Assembly (NCBI GenBank): GCA_963699225.1
Contig: OY969423.1
Coordinates: 496,001 to 560,000, forward strand
Direction: 5' to 3'
Source of the DNA: VRUE01 sp963699225
GTDB taxonomy: Bacteria > Actinomycetota > Thermoleophilia > Solirubrobacterales > 70-9
Length of the DNA stretch: 64,000 nucleotides
In this document: positions 32,519 through 40,758 of the stretch, piece by piece
Layout of the letters: each line of letters begins with the position of its first letter
How positions within the stretch are numbered: the stretch's first letter is position 1
Made by a program: the position numbers and the translations under genes
Notes under the pieces: generated by a model
Database searches by the model: none
The model's input: the letters and a program-made list of their open reading frames with translations, nothing else
What the model was told of the DNA's origin: nothing

Positions 32519-33837
32519 GCCCAGTCGAGCCGCCGGGCGCTGAAGCCCGAGGCGCTCGTGTCAGCGTTGACCAAAACCGCCGTGAGTCGCTTGAAGCGGC
32601 CGGGGTGAGACAGGTGCACGGTCATCGAACCGCCGTTCTGCTCGAAATCGAGGGTGCTGACGACGTGGCCATGGCGCTCGTTGCCGGTCCTTCCTACAAG
32701 GGCGAGGCCGGCCGCGACTCCGCGTGGGGCCACGGCGTAAACGGCGACCGCGCGGCCGCTCCCCGCGTGCACGTGGAGCAGCTGGAAGGTGGTGTGGTTG
32801 AGCGAGCGGCTGAGGACGCGGCCGTTGAGCGGCAGGCTGCCCTGGCGCGAGACGTCGGGGTATGAGCTGCCCTCGGGAAAGACCGTGTCGGTTCGCCACT
32901 CGGGCAGGTCACGGGCGAAACGGGCGAAGTCGCGGCTGAAGTCCGAGCTACCGGCGGCCTCGATCGCTGAGTTGTAAGCCGCAACCGAGAAGCCGCCAGG
33001 CTTGGTGTGCACGGCACGGGCCCAAGCGTCGCGCACGATCGCGCGCCCATAGCGGTGCGCCAGCCACTTGTTCCAGACCGCCGAGCCGTACTCCTTGATC
33101 GAGTTCGCGGTCAGCGGCGTGTCGTAGCGCTGGACCCAGCGCCGCACGTAGCGCAGGTAGTCGTTGATGCCGTTGTAGACCTCGTCCTCCATCCAGACCG
33201 CGCTCGACTCGGCGAACCAAGCGTCCTGGTAGGCGTCGTAGCCGAACTGGAGGATGTGGTCGTACTCGTGGGCGATCGTCACCTCGAGGTCGTGCTCGGG
33301 CGTGGTGCCGGGGAACTCGCTCGGCGCGTAGTCGTTGTCGAGCACGAGGTAGCCGTGTAGGTGGCGCGGCAGCCGGTGCCCCTTCGTGCTCTGGCCGCGG
33401 TCCGGCGCCGCATAGCCGAAGAGCGCGCCGCCGATCTCGTCCAGGTAGATGTCGGTCTTGCCGTTGCCACCGCCCTTGCGGCCGTCTGAGCGGGGCTCGC
33501 GCCAGCCGAGCTTGCCGTTCTCGATCGAGTGGACGTGTTCGGCCACTGCCTGCACCCGTTCCACGTAGTCAGGTACACCGTCGCCGTTGCTGTCGGTCGG
33601 TTTGGGAGCATCGATGCCCTCGGCGACCCAGTGCACGCAAAAGTTGCGCGTGCAGGCTGGCGAGCGCGGCGCCTCGGGCACGGTGTAGGCGTTGCGGTTG
33701 GGGTCCGGGTGGTCGGTGGGCCGCGCCGCCGGAGCGTGAAAGAACCACTGGCTGCCGGCGCTGGCGCTCGCGGGCACGCCAGCCAGGACGGCGAGGGACG
33801 CCAGCGATGCTCCTATCAACCGCCAGCGAAACCGCAC
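32467..33837 (-). CDS. Secreted zinc metallopeptidase (HExxH), MXAN_6640-like
   Basis: 456 residues from GTG 33837, which is followed by a signal peptide (IGASLASLAVLAGVPASASA). A calcium-loop-like DSNGDGVPDYVERV precedes a domain with zinc-binding TIAHEYDHILQFG (HEYDH) and a downstream WFAESSAVWMEDEV acid region, the HExxH plus Glu plan of gluzincins. A C-terminal beta-rich domain of about 130 residues follows. TAGATT stands 7 nt before the GTG. A longer reading to 34860 would be antisense to nadE and is rejected. Target unknown. Confidence 0.83.
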   Translation of the reverse strand: MRFRWRLIGASLASLAVLAGVPASASAGSQWFFHAPAARPTDHPDPNRNAYTVPEAPRSPACTRNFCVHWVAEGIDAPKPTDSNGDGVPDYVERVQAVAEHVHSIENGKLGWREPRSDGRKGGGNGKTDIYLDEIGGALFGYAAPDRGQSTKGHRLPRHLHGYLVLDNDYAPSEFPGTTPEHDLEVTIAHEYDHILQFGYDAYQDAWFAESSAVWMEDEVYNGINDYLRYVRRWVQRYDTPLTANSIKEYGSAVWNKWLAHRYGRAIVRDAWARAVHTKPGGFSVAAYNSAIEAAGSSDFSRDFARFARDLPEWRTDTVFPEGSSYPDVSRQGSLPLNGRVLSRSLNHTTFQLLHVHAGSGRAVAVYAVAPRGVAAGLALVGRTGNERHGHVVSTLDFEQNGGSMTVHLSHPGRFKRLTAVLVNADTSASGFSARRLDWAYLTDSAPFRVSARLLP

Positions 33838-33909
33838 GCGCGGCAATCTACAGGCGCGCTCAGCGTTCGGCGGCGATACTTCAGCCCTGACTTTCGCGAG
33901 GACACTGAC

Positions 33910-35526
33910 GTGCGCGTAGCCCTGGCCCAGATCGACCCGACCGTCGGCGACGTCGACGGCAACGCGGCAAAGGTCGCCGAGTGGATCGGCCGGGCCGAAG
34001 CCGAGGGCGCCGAGCTGACGATCTTCCCCGAGCTTTGCATCCCCGGCTACCCGGCCGAGGACCTCTACCTGAAGCGGCACTTCGTCGCCGCCAACCAACG
34101 CGCGATCGAGCAGCTCGCCGGCGCGGTCCGCGGCACGACGGCGCTGGTCGGCTTCGCCGAGCCGGTTGTTGGAGGCGGGGACTTCCGCCACGCCCACAAC
34201 TCGCTCGCCGTGCTCGCCGACGGCGCCGTTCAGGCGATCTACCGCAAGAACAGGCTGCCCAACTACTCCGTCTTCGATGAGCAGCGCTACTTCGTCCCTG
34301 GCGTCGAGCCGGCGACAATCGAGCTCGGCGGCACCCGCGTCGGCCTCACGGTCTGCGAGGACGTCTGGGTGCCGGGGCCGCCGGCGCAGAGCGAGGCAGC
34401 AGAGGGCGCCACCCTGATCGCCAACCCCTCGGGCTCGCCGTATCACCGCGGCAAGGGCAGGGAGCGCGAAACGATGTTCGCCGGGCGCGCCCGTGCCTAC
34501 GGCGCCGCTTTCGCCTTCTGCAACCTGGTCGGCGGCCAGGACGAGCTCGTCTTCGACGGCCACAGCTTCATCGTCGACGCCGAGGGCACGGTGCTCGCCC
34601 GCGCCGCCCAGTTCGAGGAGGAGCTGCTGGTCTGCGAGGTCCCCTCCCCTGCTCCTGCCGATCTCGCCGCGCCGCTCTCCGACATCGCCGAGGTCTACGC
34701 GGCGCTGACCCTCGGCCTGCGCGACTACGTGCGCAAGAACGGCTTCCGCCACGTCGGCGTGGCGCTCTCCGGCGGCATCGACTCCGCCCTGGTCGCCCTG
34801 CTCGCGGTCGATGCGCTTGGGCCGGAGAACGTCAGTTGCGTGGTCATGCCCTCGCCGCATTCGAGCCCTGAAACACAGCAGGACGCGCGGAATATCGGCG
34901 CCAACCTTGGTGTTGAGCTGCTCGAGATCCCGATCGAGGCGGCGATGGCGGAGTACGAGAGCGCTCTCGCCGCTTCATTCGACAGCGCGAACGGTGGTGT
35001 TGCCGTCGAGAACATCCAGGCGCGGATCCGCGGCAACATGATGATGGCGCTCTCCAACGAGCACGGCTGGCTGATCCTCACCACCGGCAACAAGAGCGAG
35101 ATGTCGGTCGGCTACGCGACGCTCTATGGCGATATGGCGGGCGGCTTCGCGGCGATCAAGGACGTGCCGAAGACGCTCGTCTACGACCTCGTCCGCCACC
35201 GCAACCAGAGCGCCGGGCAAGAGCTGATCCCGGTCTCGGTCCTCGATAGGGCGCCATCGGCCGAGCTGCGCCCCGACCAGCTCGACAGCGACTCCCTCCC
35301 CCCCTACGAGCTGCTCGACCAGATCCTCGAGTCCTACGTCGAGCGCGATCAGGGTCGTGAGGAGATGATCGCCGCCGGGCTGCCGGCCGAGGTGGTCGAC
35401 GAGGTCGTGCGCATGGTCGATCGCTCCGAGTACAAGCGGCGCCAGGCGGCGCCCGGGATCCGGATCACGCCGAAGGCTTTCGGCCGCGACCGCCGCTTGC
35501 CGATCACAAATAGGTTCGGCGGCTAG
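33910..35526 (+). CDS. nadE: Glutamine-dependent NAD+ synthetase
   Basis: 538 residues with an N-terminal nitrilase-like glutaminase and a C-terminal ATP-pyrophosphatase synthetase domain. The glutaminase triad is visible: Glu in FPELCIPGYPAED, Lys in YRKNRLPNY, Cys in LTVCEDVWVPG. The synthetase loop is LSGGIDSALVALL, and TTGNKSEMSVGYATLYGD is the deamido-NAD site. It makes NAD from deamido-NAD with ammonia channelled from glutamine. GTG 33910 gives the family start VRVALAQIDPTVGD. Ends just before a long inverted repeat. Confidence 0.95.
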   Translation: MRVALAQIDPTVGDVDGNAAKVAEWIGRAEAEGAELTIFPELCIPGYPAEDLYLKRHFVAANQRAIEQLAGAVRGTTALVGFAEPVVGGGDFRHAHNSLAVLADGAVQAIYRKNRLPNYSVFDEQRYFVPGVEPATIELGGTRVGLTVCEDVWVPGPPAQSEAAEGATLIANPSGSPYHRGKGRERETMFAGRARAYGAAFAFCNLVGGQDELVFDGHSFIVDAEGTVLARAAQFEEELLVCEVPSPAPADLAAPLSDIAEVYAALTLGLRDYVRKNGFRHVGVALSGGIDSALVALLAVDALGPENVSCVVMPSPHSSPETQQDARNIGANLGVELLEIPIEAAMAEYESALAASFDSANGGVAVENIQARIRGNMMMALSNEHGWLILTTGNKSEMSVGYATLYGDMAGGFAAIKDVPKTLVYDLVRHRNQSAGQELIPVSVLDRAPSAELRPDQLDSDSLPPYELLDQILESYVERDQGREEMIAAGLPAEVVDEVVRMVDRSEYKRRQAAPGIRITPKAFGRDRRLPITNRFGG

Positions 35527-35535
35527 TCAGGTTCG

Positions 35536-35650
35536 AGAGCCAATCTCGGTAGGCCTCCGCTTAACTTTTCGGGTGAAGAGCGGTGCCGCTGGCGCCTCCA
35601 GGCTCCCGACCGAAAAGTGCAAGACGCTCCGGCCTACTGAGATTGGCTCT
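35536..35650. repeat. Long imperfect inverted repeat at the nadE/thioesterase junction
   Basis: The outer arms are 35536-35555 and 35631-35650, 20 bp with a single difference that still pairs as G-U in RNA. A second pair, ACTTTTCGG (35564-35572) with CCGAAAAGT (35610-35618), nests inside, and AGCGG/CCGCT-type pairing is possible in the apex. The right arm encodes the last residues of the convergent thioesterase gene. There is no T tract on either strand, so it is not a textbook terminator, yet it is placed where a bidirectional terminator is expected. A palindromic mobile unit is the alternative. Confidence 0.75.
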
Positions 35651-36047
35651 TGGGCACTGGCCTAACGGCGATCGTCATTTGAGCGAGGGCGCAAAGCCGG
35701 TCTTCTGCATCGAGAATTTCTGCGTCCCAAACCCAAGTGGTGCGGCCACGGTGGCGGGCCCTGGCTTTGACTTCGGCATGTCCTTCGGTGACCGGGCGGA
35801 TGAAGTTGACGCTGATCGACTGGCCCATTGCCATCATCCCGTCTCCCATCACGGCGAGGGCGGTGGCGCGCGAGCAGACGCTCTCGACCAGGCTCGACAT
35901 CACGCCGCCGTGCAGGAGGCCGACGGGCTGGCGCAGCTCATCTCGCATCGGCAGACGCACGCGCGCGTGGTCCGGATCGTCGTCGAGCCATTCCGTGCCC
36001 AGCAGGGCGTCGAAATGGGAAAGCAGCCCGCGCGGGTCGTCGCTCAT
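35634..36047 (-). CDS. PaaI-type hotdog-fold thioesterase
   Basis: 137 residues from ATG 36047. The hotdog signature GLLHGGVMSSLVESVCS, with the active-site Gly-Gly loop and catalytic acid on the central helix, is followed by ISVNFIRPVTEGHAEVKARA. Such enzymes cleave acyl-CoA thioesters, often phenylacetyl- or hydroxybenzoyl-CoA. TAAGCT lies 7 nt before the ATG. A longer reading to 36137 is not supported. The last codons lie in the right arm of the inverted repeat shared with the nadE 3' region. Confidence 0.86.
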   Translation of the reverse strand: MSDDPRGLLSHFDALLGTEWLDDDPDHARVRLPMRDELRQPVGLLHGGVMSSLVESVCSRATALAVMGDGMMAMGQSISVNFIRPVTEGHAEVKARARHRGRTTWVWDAEILDAEDRLCALAQMTIAVRPVPKSQSQ

Positions 36048-36109
36048 CGCCGCCAGCTTAACCTCAGGCACGCCCTTGCCGGGAGCGGCTCGCGTAGGCT
36101 TCCCGATCG

Positions 36110-37054
36110 GTGGGGTTGACCGACGACCAGAAGGCAATGCTTCGCCTGCTCGCGCAGCGCGAGGAGGGCTACGACGACATGGCCGCGCTGATGGGAATCA
36201 GCGTCGAGGAAGTGCGTGAGCGCGTCAAAGAGGCGCTCACCGAGGTTGAGGAGCCCCCTGCGCCCGAGCAGGAGCCCGAGCCTCCGGTCGCGCCCACTCC
36301 CACGCCGCCTGCAGAGCCAGTGCCCCCCGCCGCGGTGGAGCCTCTGCCGGCTGCGCCCGTGGAACCCACGCCGGCGCCGGTCGCCCCGGCAGAGCCGGCC
36401 GCCAAACCAGCTGCCGCCAAGAAACGCTCGGCCCAAATTCCCAGCCTCAAAGTTCCCAAAGACCGCGGCGCCCTGATCGGGCTCGGAGCGGGCGCCCTGG
36501 TGGTCATCGTGCTCGTGATCGTGCTGATCGTCGGCGGTGGCGGCGGCGGTTCGAGCTCACCGGAAACAACCTCAGGCGAAGCCGCCCTGGCGGAAAACGC
36601 CAGCGCTGCGGCGGAAAACAAAAACTTGACCCAGGCGATCCTCAGTGCTGACGACGGCAGCGACGCCAGCGGCCAGGCGATCTTCGGCCGCTTCAAGAAA
36701 AAGGTCCTGCTGCAGGTGACCGGCGAAGGGCTCGACCCGTCGAGTAGTGGCGAGTCCTACGCGGTCTGGCTCTCGCACTCGGGCCAGGCGATGGTCCCAG
36801 TCGGCACGGTCAAGGTCAAAGACTCCGGTCAGCTGGCCGCCCGCTTCGAAGTGCCGCCCACGGTGCTAGTGCTGGTGGCGCGTGGAGCATTCGACGAGAT
36901 CCAGGTCACCCGCACTTCCGACAGCCAGCTCAGCGCCGCGATCGCTCAGGCGCGCAAAACCAAGAAGGAATCCGCTTACACCGGAACGCCGGTGCTGAGC
37001 GGCAAGATCACCGGGCCACTGGTCGGCGCCGGTGGCAGTGCCAGCAGCAAATAG
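36110..37054 (+). CDS. Membrane protein joining a sigma-region-4-like HTH to an RskA-like outside domain
   Basis: 314 residues in four parts: residues 1-48 (LTDDQKAMLRLLAQREEGYDD through a VEEVRERV recognition-like helix) resemble sigma-70 region 4; residues 50-125 are a Pro/Ala/Glu linker; one membrane helix lies near 127-148 followed by polyglycine; and the ectodomain (about 175-285) contains SYAVWLSHSGQAMVPVGTV, like the outer domain of anti-sigma-K factors. No sigma factor gene adjoins. It could be a membrane-bound DNA-binding regulator or a decoy for RNA polymerase or a sigma factor. TAGGCT lies 9 nt before the GTG. Confidence 0.65.
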   Translation: MGLTDDQKAMLRLLAQREEGYDDMAALMGISVEEVRERVKEALTEVEEPPAPEQEPEPPVAPTPTPPAEPVPPAAVEPLPAAPVEPTPAPVAPAEPAAKPAAAKKRSAQIPSLKVPKDRGALIGLGAGALVVIVLVIVLIVGGGGGGSSSPETTSGEAALAENASAAAENKNLTQAILSADDGSDASGQAIFGRFKKKVLLQVTGEGLDPSSSGESYAVWLSHSGQAMVPVGTVKVKDSGQLAARFEVPPTVLVLVARGAFDEIQVTRTSDSQLSAAIAQARKTKKESAYTGTPVLSGKITGPLVGAGGSASSK

Positions 37055-37066
37055 GCCTGGGCTCGT

Positions 37067-38731
37067 TTAGGTCAGCAGCTTGCCGGGGTTCATGATCCCA
37101 GCGGGGTCCAACTGCTGCTTGACCGCACGCAGCACGTCCAGTCCCGTGCGGCCGACCTCGGCCTCCATGTAGGGAGCGTGATCGCGGCCGACGGCGTGGT
37201 GGTGGGTGATGGTTCCTCCAGCGGCGACGATCGCCTCGCAGGCTGCTCGCTTGACCTGGCGCCACTGCTCGACCTCAGCCCCCTCGCGCGAGCGCGAGAT
37301 GAAGGTGAAGTAGAGCGATGCACCATCGGCGTAGGCGTGCGAAAGGTGGCAGAAGACCAGGCCCGGCGTTCCCTGTGCGGCCAGGGAGTTGCGGATCGCG
37401 CCACCCACGGCCGCGTGCAGGGTCGCAAGCTCGCTCCAGGTGTGCGAGGTCTCGAGTGTCTCGACCATCGCCCCCATGCCCATCAGGGTGTCGCGCAAAT
37501 ACGGGCCCTGGTAACGCCCGTGCTCCCAAGAGCGGCCGGCCGACTGCCCCAGGTAGACGCCGCCGCCGCGGTGCAGCTCGCGCACGCTCAGCGCCCGGCG
37601 CCGGGCGACCGACTCCTCCTCGCCCTCGAAGCCGACGATGACCAGGGAGCCGCCGCGACGGCGGCGCAGGCCCAGGTAGCCGCCGAAGAGGCTGCCGGCG
37701 AGGCCGCGCGGTCCCGAGAGCGCCAGCGAGACCTCGGTCTCCTCCTCGTCGGAGATGCGGATCACGTCGGGCAGGCCGGGCCCCTGGGCCAGCCTGCGCA
37801 CGATCTCCGCCCCCGCCTCGAAGCTCTCGGCCATCCAGGCCTCGTAGCGACGCTGCTTCGGTGCCGGTCGCACCCGCACGGTCACGTCGGGGATCACGCC
37901 AAAGACCCCCTCGGAGCCAACCACGACCTCGCGCAGCGCCGGGCCCGCGGCCGTATGCGGCGTCGCCAGCGTCTCCAGGTCGCCGGCGGGCGCGACCAGG
38001 CGAACAGAGCTGACTAGCGAGTCGAAGCGCCCGTAGCCGCTCGAGGCCTGCCCGGCCGAACGGGTCGCGGCGAAGCCGCCGATCGTGGCGTACTCAAAGG
38101 ACTGCGGGTAGTGGCCGAGCACGAGGCCGTGCTTGCCCAGCTCGGCTTCGGCCTCGGGCCCGCGCAGGCCGGCACCGAGGCGGGCGGTAAGCGAGCGGCG
38201 GTCGACCTCAACTCCGCGCAGCCGCGTCAGGTCGAGGCTGATCACGCGCTCGTGATCGCCTCGCAACGGCTCGACCCCGCCGACCACGCTGGTTCCACCG
38301 CCAAAGGGGACGACTGCAACGCCTTCCGTCGCGCAAAGCTCCAGAACGCGTTTCACCTCGGCTGCGTCGCCGGGGAGCACCACCGCGTCCGGAGCCGCGT
38401 CGAGCTTGCCGGAACGAAGACGGGCAAGATCAACGTAGCCGCAACCGGTGGCGTGGCGTAGGCGGTCCTCCCTGTCGGTGAAGACGTTCTCCTCTCCCAC
38501 GGCTTCGATCAGCGCAGGCGGCAGCGCCTCAGCCGCCGGCAGGTCGAAACCAGCGAGCTCCGGGAGAGGCGATGCCGGCCGCAACTCGCCGATGCGCTCC
38601 CGCAGGGTCGCCAGCGCCGGTCCGTCGAGCTCGGGCGTGATGGCCGGGTCGCCCCAGCCCCACCACTTCGAGTCGCGGCGCGGGCTTGGCGACTTTCCGT
38701 CCCTATAGGGGGGGTAACTCGCCAAGCTCAC
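37067..38731 (-). CDS. FAD-binding oxidase of the alkyl-DHAP synthase (AGPS)/GlcD group
   Basis: 554 residues, VAO-type. The N-terminal DSKWWGWGDP, the PP-loop VPFGGGTSVVGG, and YPQSFEYATIGGFAATR are closer to alkylglycerone-phosphate synthases than to lactate or glycolate oxidases. The C-terminal YFTFISRS and GGTITHHHAVGRDHAPY motif holds the histidines that in AGPS act on acyl-DHAP. If the assignment is right it could make ether bonds in lipids; a D-2-hydroxyacid dehydrogenase remains possible. GTG 38731 overlaps the stop of the SRPBCC gene (GTGA). Confidence 0.75.
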   Translation of the reverse strand: MSLASYPPYRDGKSPSPRRDSKWWGWGDPAITPELDGPALATLRERIGELRPASPLPELAGFDLPAAEALPPALIEAVGEENVFTDREDRLRHATGCGYVDLARLRSGKLDAAPDAVVLPGDAAEVKRVLELCATEGVAVVPFGGGTSVVGGVEPLRGDHERVISLDLTRLRGVEVDRRSLTARLGAGLRGPEAEAELGKHGLVLGHYPQSFEYATIGGFAATRSAGQASSGYGRFDSLVSSVRLVAPAGDLETLATPHTAAGPALREVVVGSEGVFGVIPDVTVRVRPAPKQRRYEAWMAESFEAGAEIVRRLAQGPGLPDVIRISDEEETEVSLALSGPRGLAGSLFGGYLGLRRRRGGSLVIVGFEGEEESVARRRALSVRELHRGGGVYLGQSAGRSWEHGRYQGPYLRDTLMGMGAMVETLETSHTWSELATLHAAVGGAIRNSLAAQGTPGLVFCHLSHAYADGASLYFTFISRSREGAEVEQWRQVKRAACEAIVAAGGTITHHHAVGRDHAPYMEAEVGRTGLDVLRAVKQQLDPAGIMNPGKLLT

Positions 38732-39183
38732 CCCACTCCGCCCAGTGCTCGGCCGAGTCCATCTAGGGCTTCGTCGAGCAATGAGCCCTGGCCGCGCCGC
38801 ATCATCGGCGAGCCGAGCCGCGAGAGGCCGCGGAGCGTCTGCGCGGCCTCGATCGTCACCTCGGTGCCAGCCGCGACATCGCTAAGGGAGATCCCGATCT
38901 CGTAGCGCTTCAGGTGCCGCTCGAAGGGCGTGTCCTCGATCATCTGCTCCCAGCCGAAGCGCTCGCCGTCGGCGTAGTCGCGACAGCGAAAGTCGGCCCG
39001 CACGCCACGTCCCTCGGCGGTGCCGAGCACCTTCGTCCACTGCGTATCGCTCCCCTCCCCCTCGACGCTCTCTACTCGCATCGTCCGCGGCCACCAGCGG
39101 GCCAGGCTGTAGGGGTCTGAGACCAGCGCCCACACCTCCGGGCGCGGCGCGGCGATCGTGCGTCGGCGAGTGACCCGTGGCAC
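38728..39183 (-). CDS. SRPBCC/polyketide cyclase-like lipid-binding protein
   Basis: 151 residues with the START-like helix-grip pattern: APRPEVWALVSDPYSLARWWP at the beginning (split here only by convention), FRCRDYADGERFGWEQM in the middle and a long amphipathic C-terminal helix. GTG 39183 avoids a 35 bp overlap with the FtsR-like gene and gives the usual short N-terminus. Proteins of this fold bind hydrophobic ligands. Its coupling to the AGPS-like flavoenzyme gene suggests a shared lipid-related role, which is inference. Confidence 0.75.
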   Translation of the reverse strand: MPRVTRRRTIAAPRPEVWALVSDPYSLARWWPRTMRVESVEGEGSDTQWTKVLGTAEGRGVRADFRCRDYADGERFGWEQMIEDTPFERHLKRYEIGISLSDVAAGTEVTIEAAQTLRGLSRLGSPMMRRGQGSLLDEALDGLGRALGGVG

Positions 39184-39193
39184 GGAGCGTCCG

Positions 39194-39943
39194 TCAGTCG
39201 CCGGCGAGGCGACGAAGGTCCCTGACAAGCAAGAGGTGCTTGAGATGGCTCACCGTCGCCGCCAGGCTCTCCAAGCTCTCCAACGCCTCCTTGCGGCGAT
39301 CGGGATTGCGCGAGCGCAGTGAGGGACCGAGCAGTGCTTCCAACAGGTTCGCCTCGCGGTCGGCCGAGGAGCGGAAGACGCGCAGGTTGCGCGCAGCCAC
39401 CCCGACCCGCGAGAGCTCGTTGGCCGAGCGGACCACTTCGCGGTCTGTCTCGTCATAAACGGTCTTGCCCTCGCGTTTCTCGGGTTGGACGATGCCGAAG
39501 TTCTCCAGTTCGGCGATCAGCTCCTCGCGCGCGCCGGTCTCCTCGATCACCTCATCGAGCGTCAGGTAGGCGCGCGAAGTGTTGACCAGGATCGCCCGCC
39601 GCACGGCCCCGCTGGAGGGCCGCTTCTCGCTATTGCCGCCGGCCGGGACGAAGTCGCCACCGGCCGCCAGCTCCTGGCGGATCACCCGCAGCGGCAGGAA
39701 CTCGTCGCGCTGCAGGCGCAGGATGGTCCGCAGCCTTTCCACGTCGGACTGGCTGTAGAGGCGGTAGCCACCGGCGGTGCGCCGCGGCGTCAAGAGCTTT
39801 TGGTCCTCGAGGTAGCGGATCTTCGAGATCGAGACGTCGTCGAACTCGCTCTGCAGGATCTTGCAGACGGCGCCGATCGTCAGCGCCTTGCGCGGGCGCG
39901 AGTCGCGCTGCTGGCGGGCCTGCTGCTGCTCGGAGACGGCCAT
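39194..39943 (-). CDS. ftsR: FtsR-type MerR-family transcriptional regulator
   Basis: 249 residues with a winged HTH of MerR type near residues 20-90 (LTIGAVCKILQSEF, SISKIRYLEDQKLLTPRR, GGYRLYSQSDVERLRTIL), then a second all-helical region. It lies 2 bp downstream of the FHA protein gene on the same strand. In Corynebacterium and Mycobacterium a MerR regulator of this kind (FtsR) sits beside the FHA protein OdhI/GarA, and FtsR affects cell-division genes. The ligand is unknown. Confidence 0.76.
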   Translation of the reverse strand: MAVSEQQQARQQRDSRPRKALTIGAVCKILQSEFDDVSISKIRYLEDQKLLTPRRTAGGYRLYSQSDVERLRTILRLQRDEFLPLRVIRQELAAGGDFVPAGGNSEKRPSSGAVRRAILVNTSRAYLTLDEVIEETGAREELIAELENFGIVQPEKREGKTVYDETDREVVRSANELSRVGVAARNLRVFRSSADREANLLEALLGPSLRSRNPDRRKEALESLESLAATVSHLKHLLLVRDLRRLAGD

Positions 39944-39945
39944 CG

Positions 39946-40431
39946 CTACTTCTCCAGGTAACTGAGCTTGTACTTGCCGACCTGAATCTCGTCGCCATCG
40001 GCAAGGCGGTGCGACTCGATCCGGCGACGGTTGACGTAAGTGCCGTTGAGCGAGCCGAGATCGTCGATGTAGAGGCCGTCGCGGCGGCGGACCAGCAGCG
40101 CGTGGTTACGGGAGACCGTGACGTCGTCGAGAAAGACGCCGGCATCGGGGCTGCGGCCGATGCTGACCCGGTCCTCGCTGAGCGGGAAGCTCTCACCGGC
40201 ACGGCCGCCGCCGGCACGGATCACCAGCGCCGCGCCGCTGCGCTCGACCGTCTCGTCGATGTCGACCGGCTGCATCTCGCCGGTTTCGTCAACGGTGTAG
40301 GTCATCGTCGTCGGTTCATCGCCGCCCCCGCCATCGCCCTCGGCAGGGCCACCGACGAAGGCGCCGCACTTCTGGCAGTAGTTAGCGCCCTCGGGGTTGA
40401 CGAACCCGCATTCAGGACAGTGGACAGCCAT
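39946..40431 (-). CDS. FHA-domain protein with N-terminal zinc ribbon (GarA/OdhI-position)
   Basis: 161 residues. The N-terminus is a CPECG...CQKCG zinc ribbon (residues 5-24), followed by a low-complexity, Thr-containing linker (TTMTYTVDETGE) and an FHA domain from about 80, with IGRSPDAGVFLD, SRNHALL and SLNGTYVN, the phosphothreonine pocket. GarA/OdhI inhibit 2-oxoglutarate dehydrogenase when unphosphorylated and have an ETTS motif before the FHA; that exact motif is not found here, and the zinc ribbon is extra. Position beside the FtsR-like gene matches the garA locus. Confidence 0.86.
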   Translation of the reverse strand: MAVHCPECGFVNPEGANYCQKCGAFVGGPAEGDGGGGDEPTTMTYTVDETGEMQPVDIDETVERSGAALVIRAGGGRAGESFPLSEDRVSIGRSPDAGVFLDDVTVSRNHALLVRRRDGLYIDDLGSLNGTYVNRRRIESHRLADGDEIQVGKYKLSYLEK

Positions 40432-40443
40432 CTCGAGTCCCGC

Positions 40444-40710
40444 TCAGGCGGCGGAGTCGTCCTCAGAGGAGGGCTGTTTGCCGGCGAGGATCTCGGTCAG
40501 CTGCGCGACGTCATCGCCGGAAAAGAGCGACTCGCCCTGCTCGCGCTTCTGTCGCAGCCGGTTGACCAGCTCCGCCCGCAGGATGTCGATCTTGCCGTGC
40601 AGGACGCGGCGCTTGTAGGAGATCTCGTTCTCCTCCTCGGTGAGCTTGTCGATCAGGTCCTTCAGTTCCTCATCGCTGAGCGAACCAAGATCGGGAAAGG
40701 TGTCCTCCAT
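40444..40710 (-). CDS. RsiG-like small coiled-coil protein with a c-di-GMP-binding-like signature
   Basis: 88 residues, almost wholly helical. A pattern E-x3-S-x2-R-x3-H-x3-D is present at Glu27, Ser31, Arg34, His38 and Asp42. The c-di-GMP signature of RsiG, the anti-sigma factor of WhiG in Streptomyces, is E(X)3S(X)2R(X)3Q(X)3D; here only the Q is changed, to His. One copy is present, as described for the homodimeric RsiG of Rubrobacter, against two copies in Streptomyces. No WhiG-like sigma gene lies in the window. AAGGAG is 4 nt before the ATG and a strong promoter stands 50 bp upstream. Confidence 0.65.
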   Translation of the reverse strand: MEDTFPDLGSLSDEELKDLIDKLTEEENEISYKRRVLHGKIDILRAELVNRLRQKREQGESLFSGDDVAQLTEILAGKQPSSEDDSAA

Positions 40711-40758
40711 CTCACTCCTTAGTTGCGGGTCTTGACCCCAGCTGAGGTCGGTCAGACG

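Noticed and set aside
33838..34860. 341-codon N-terminal extension of the metalloprotease frame
   Set aside because: Antisense to the NAD synthetase gene; the signal peptide directly after GTG 33837 shows the real start.
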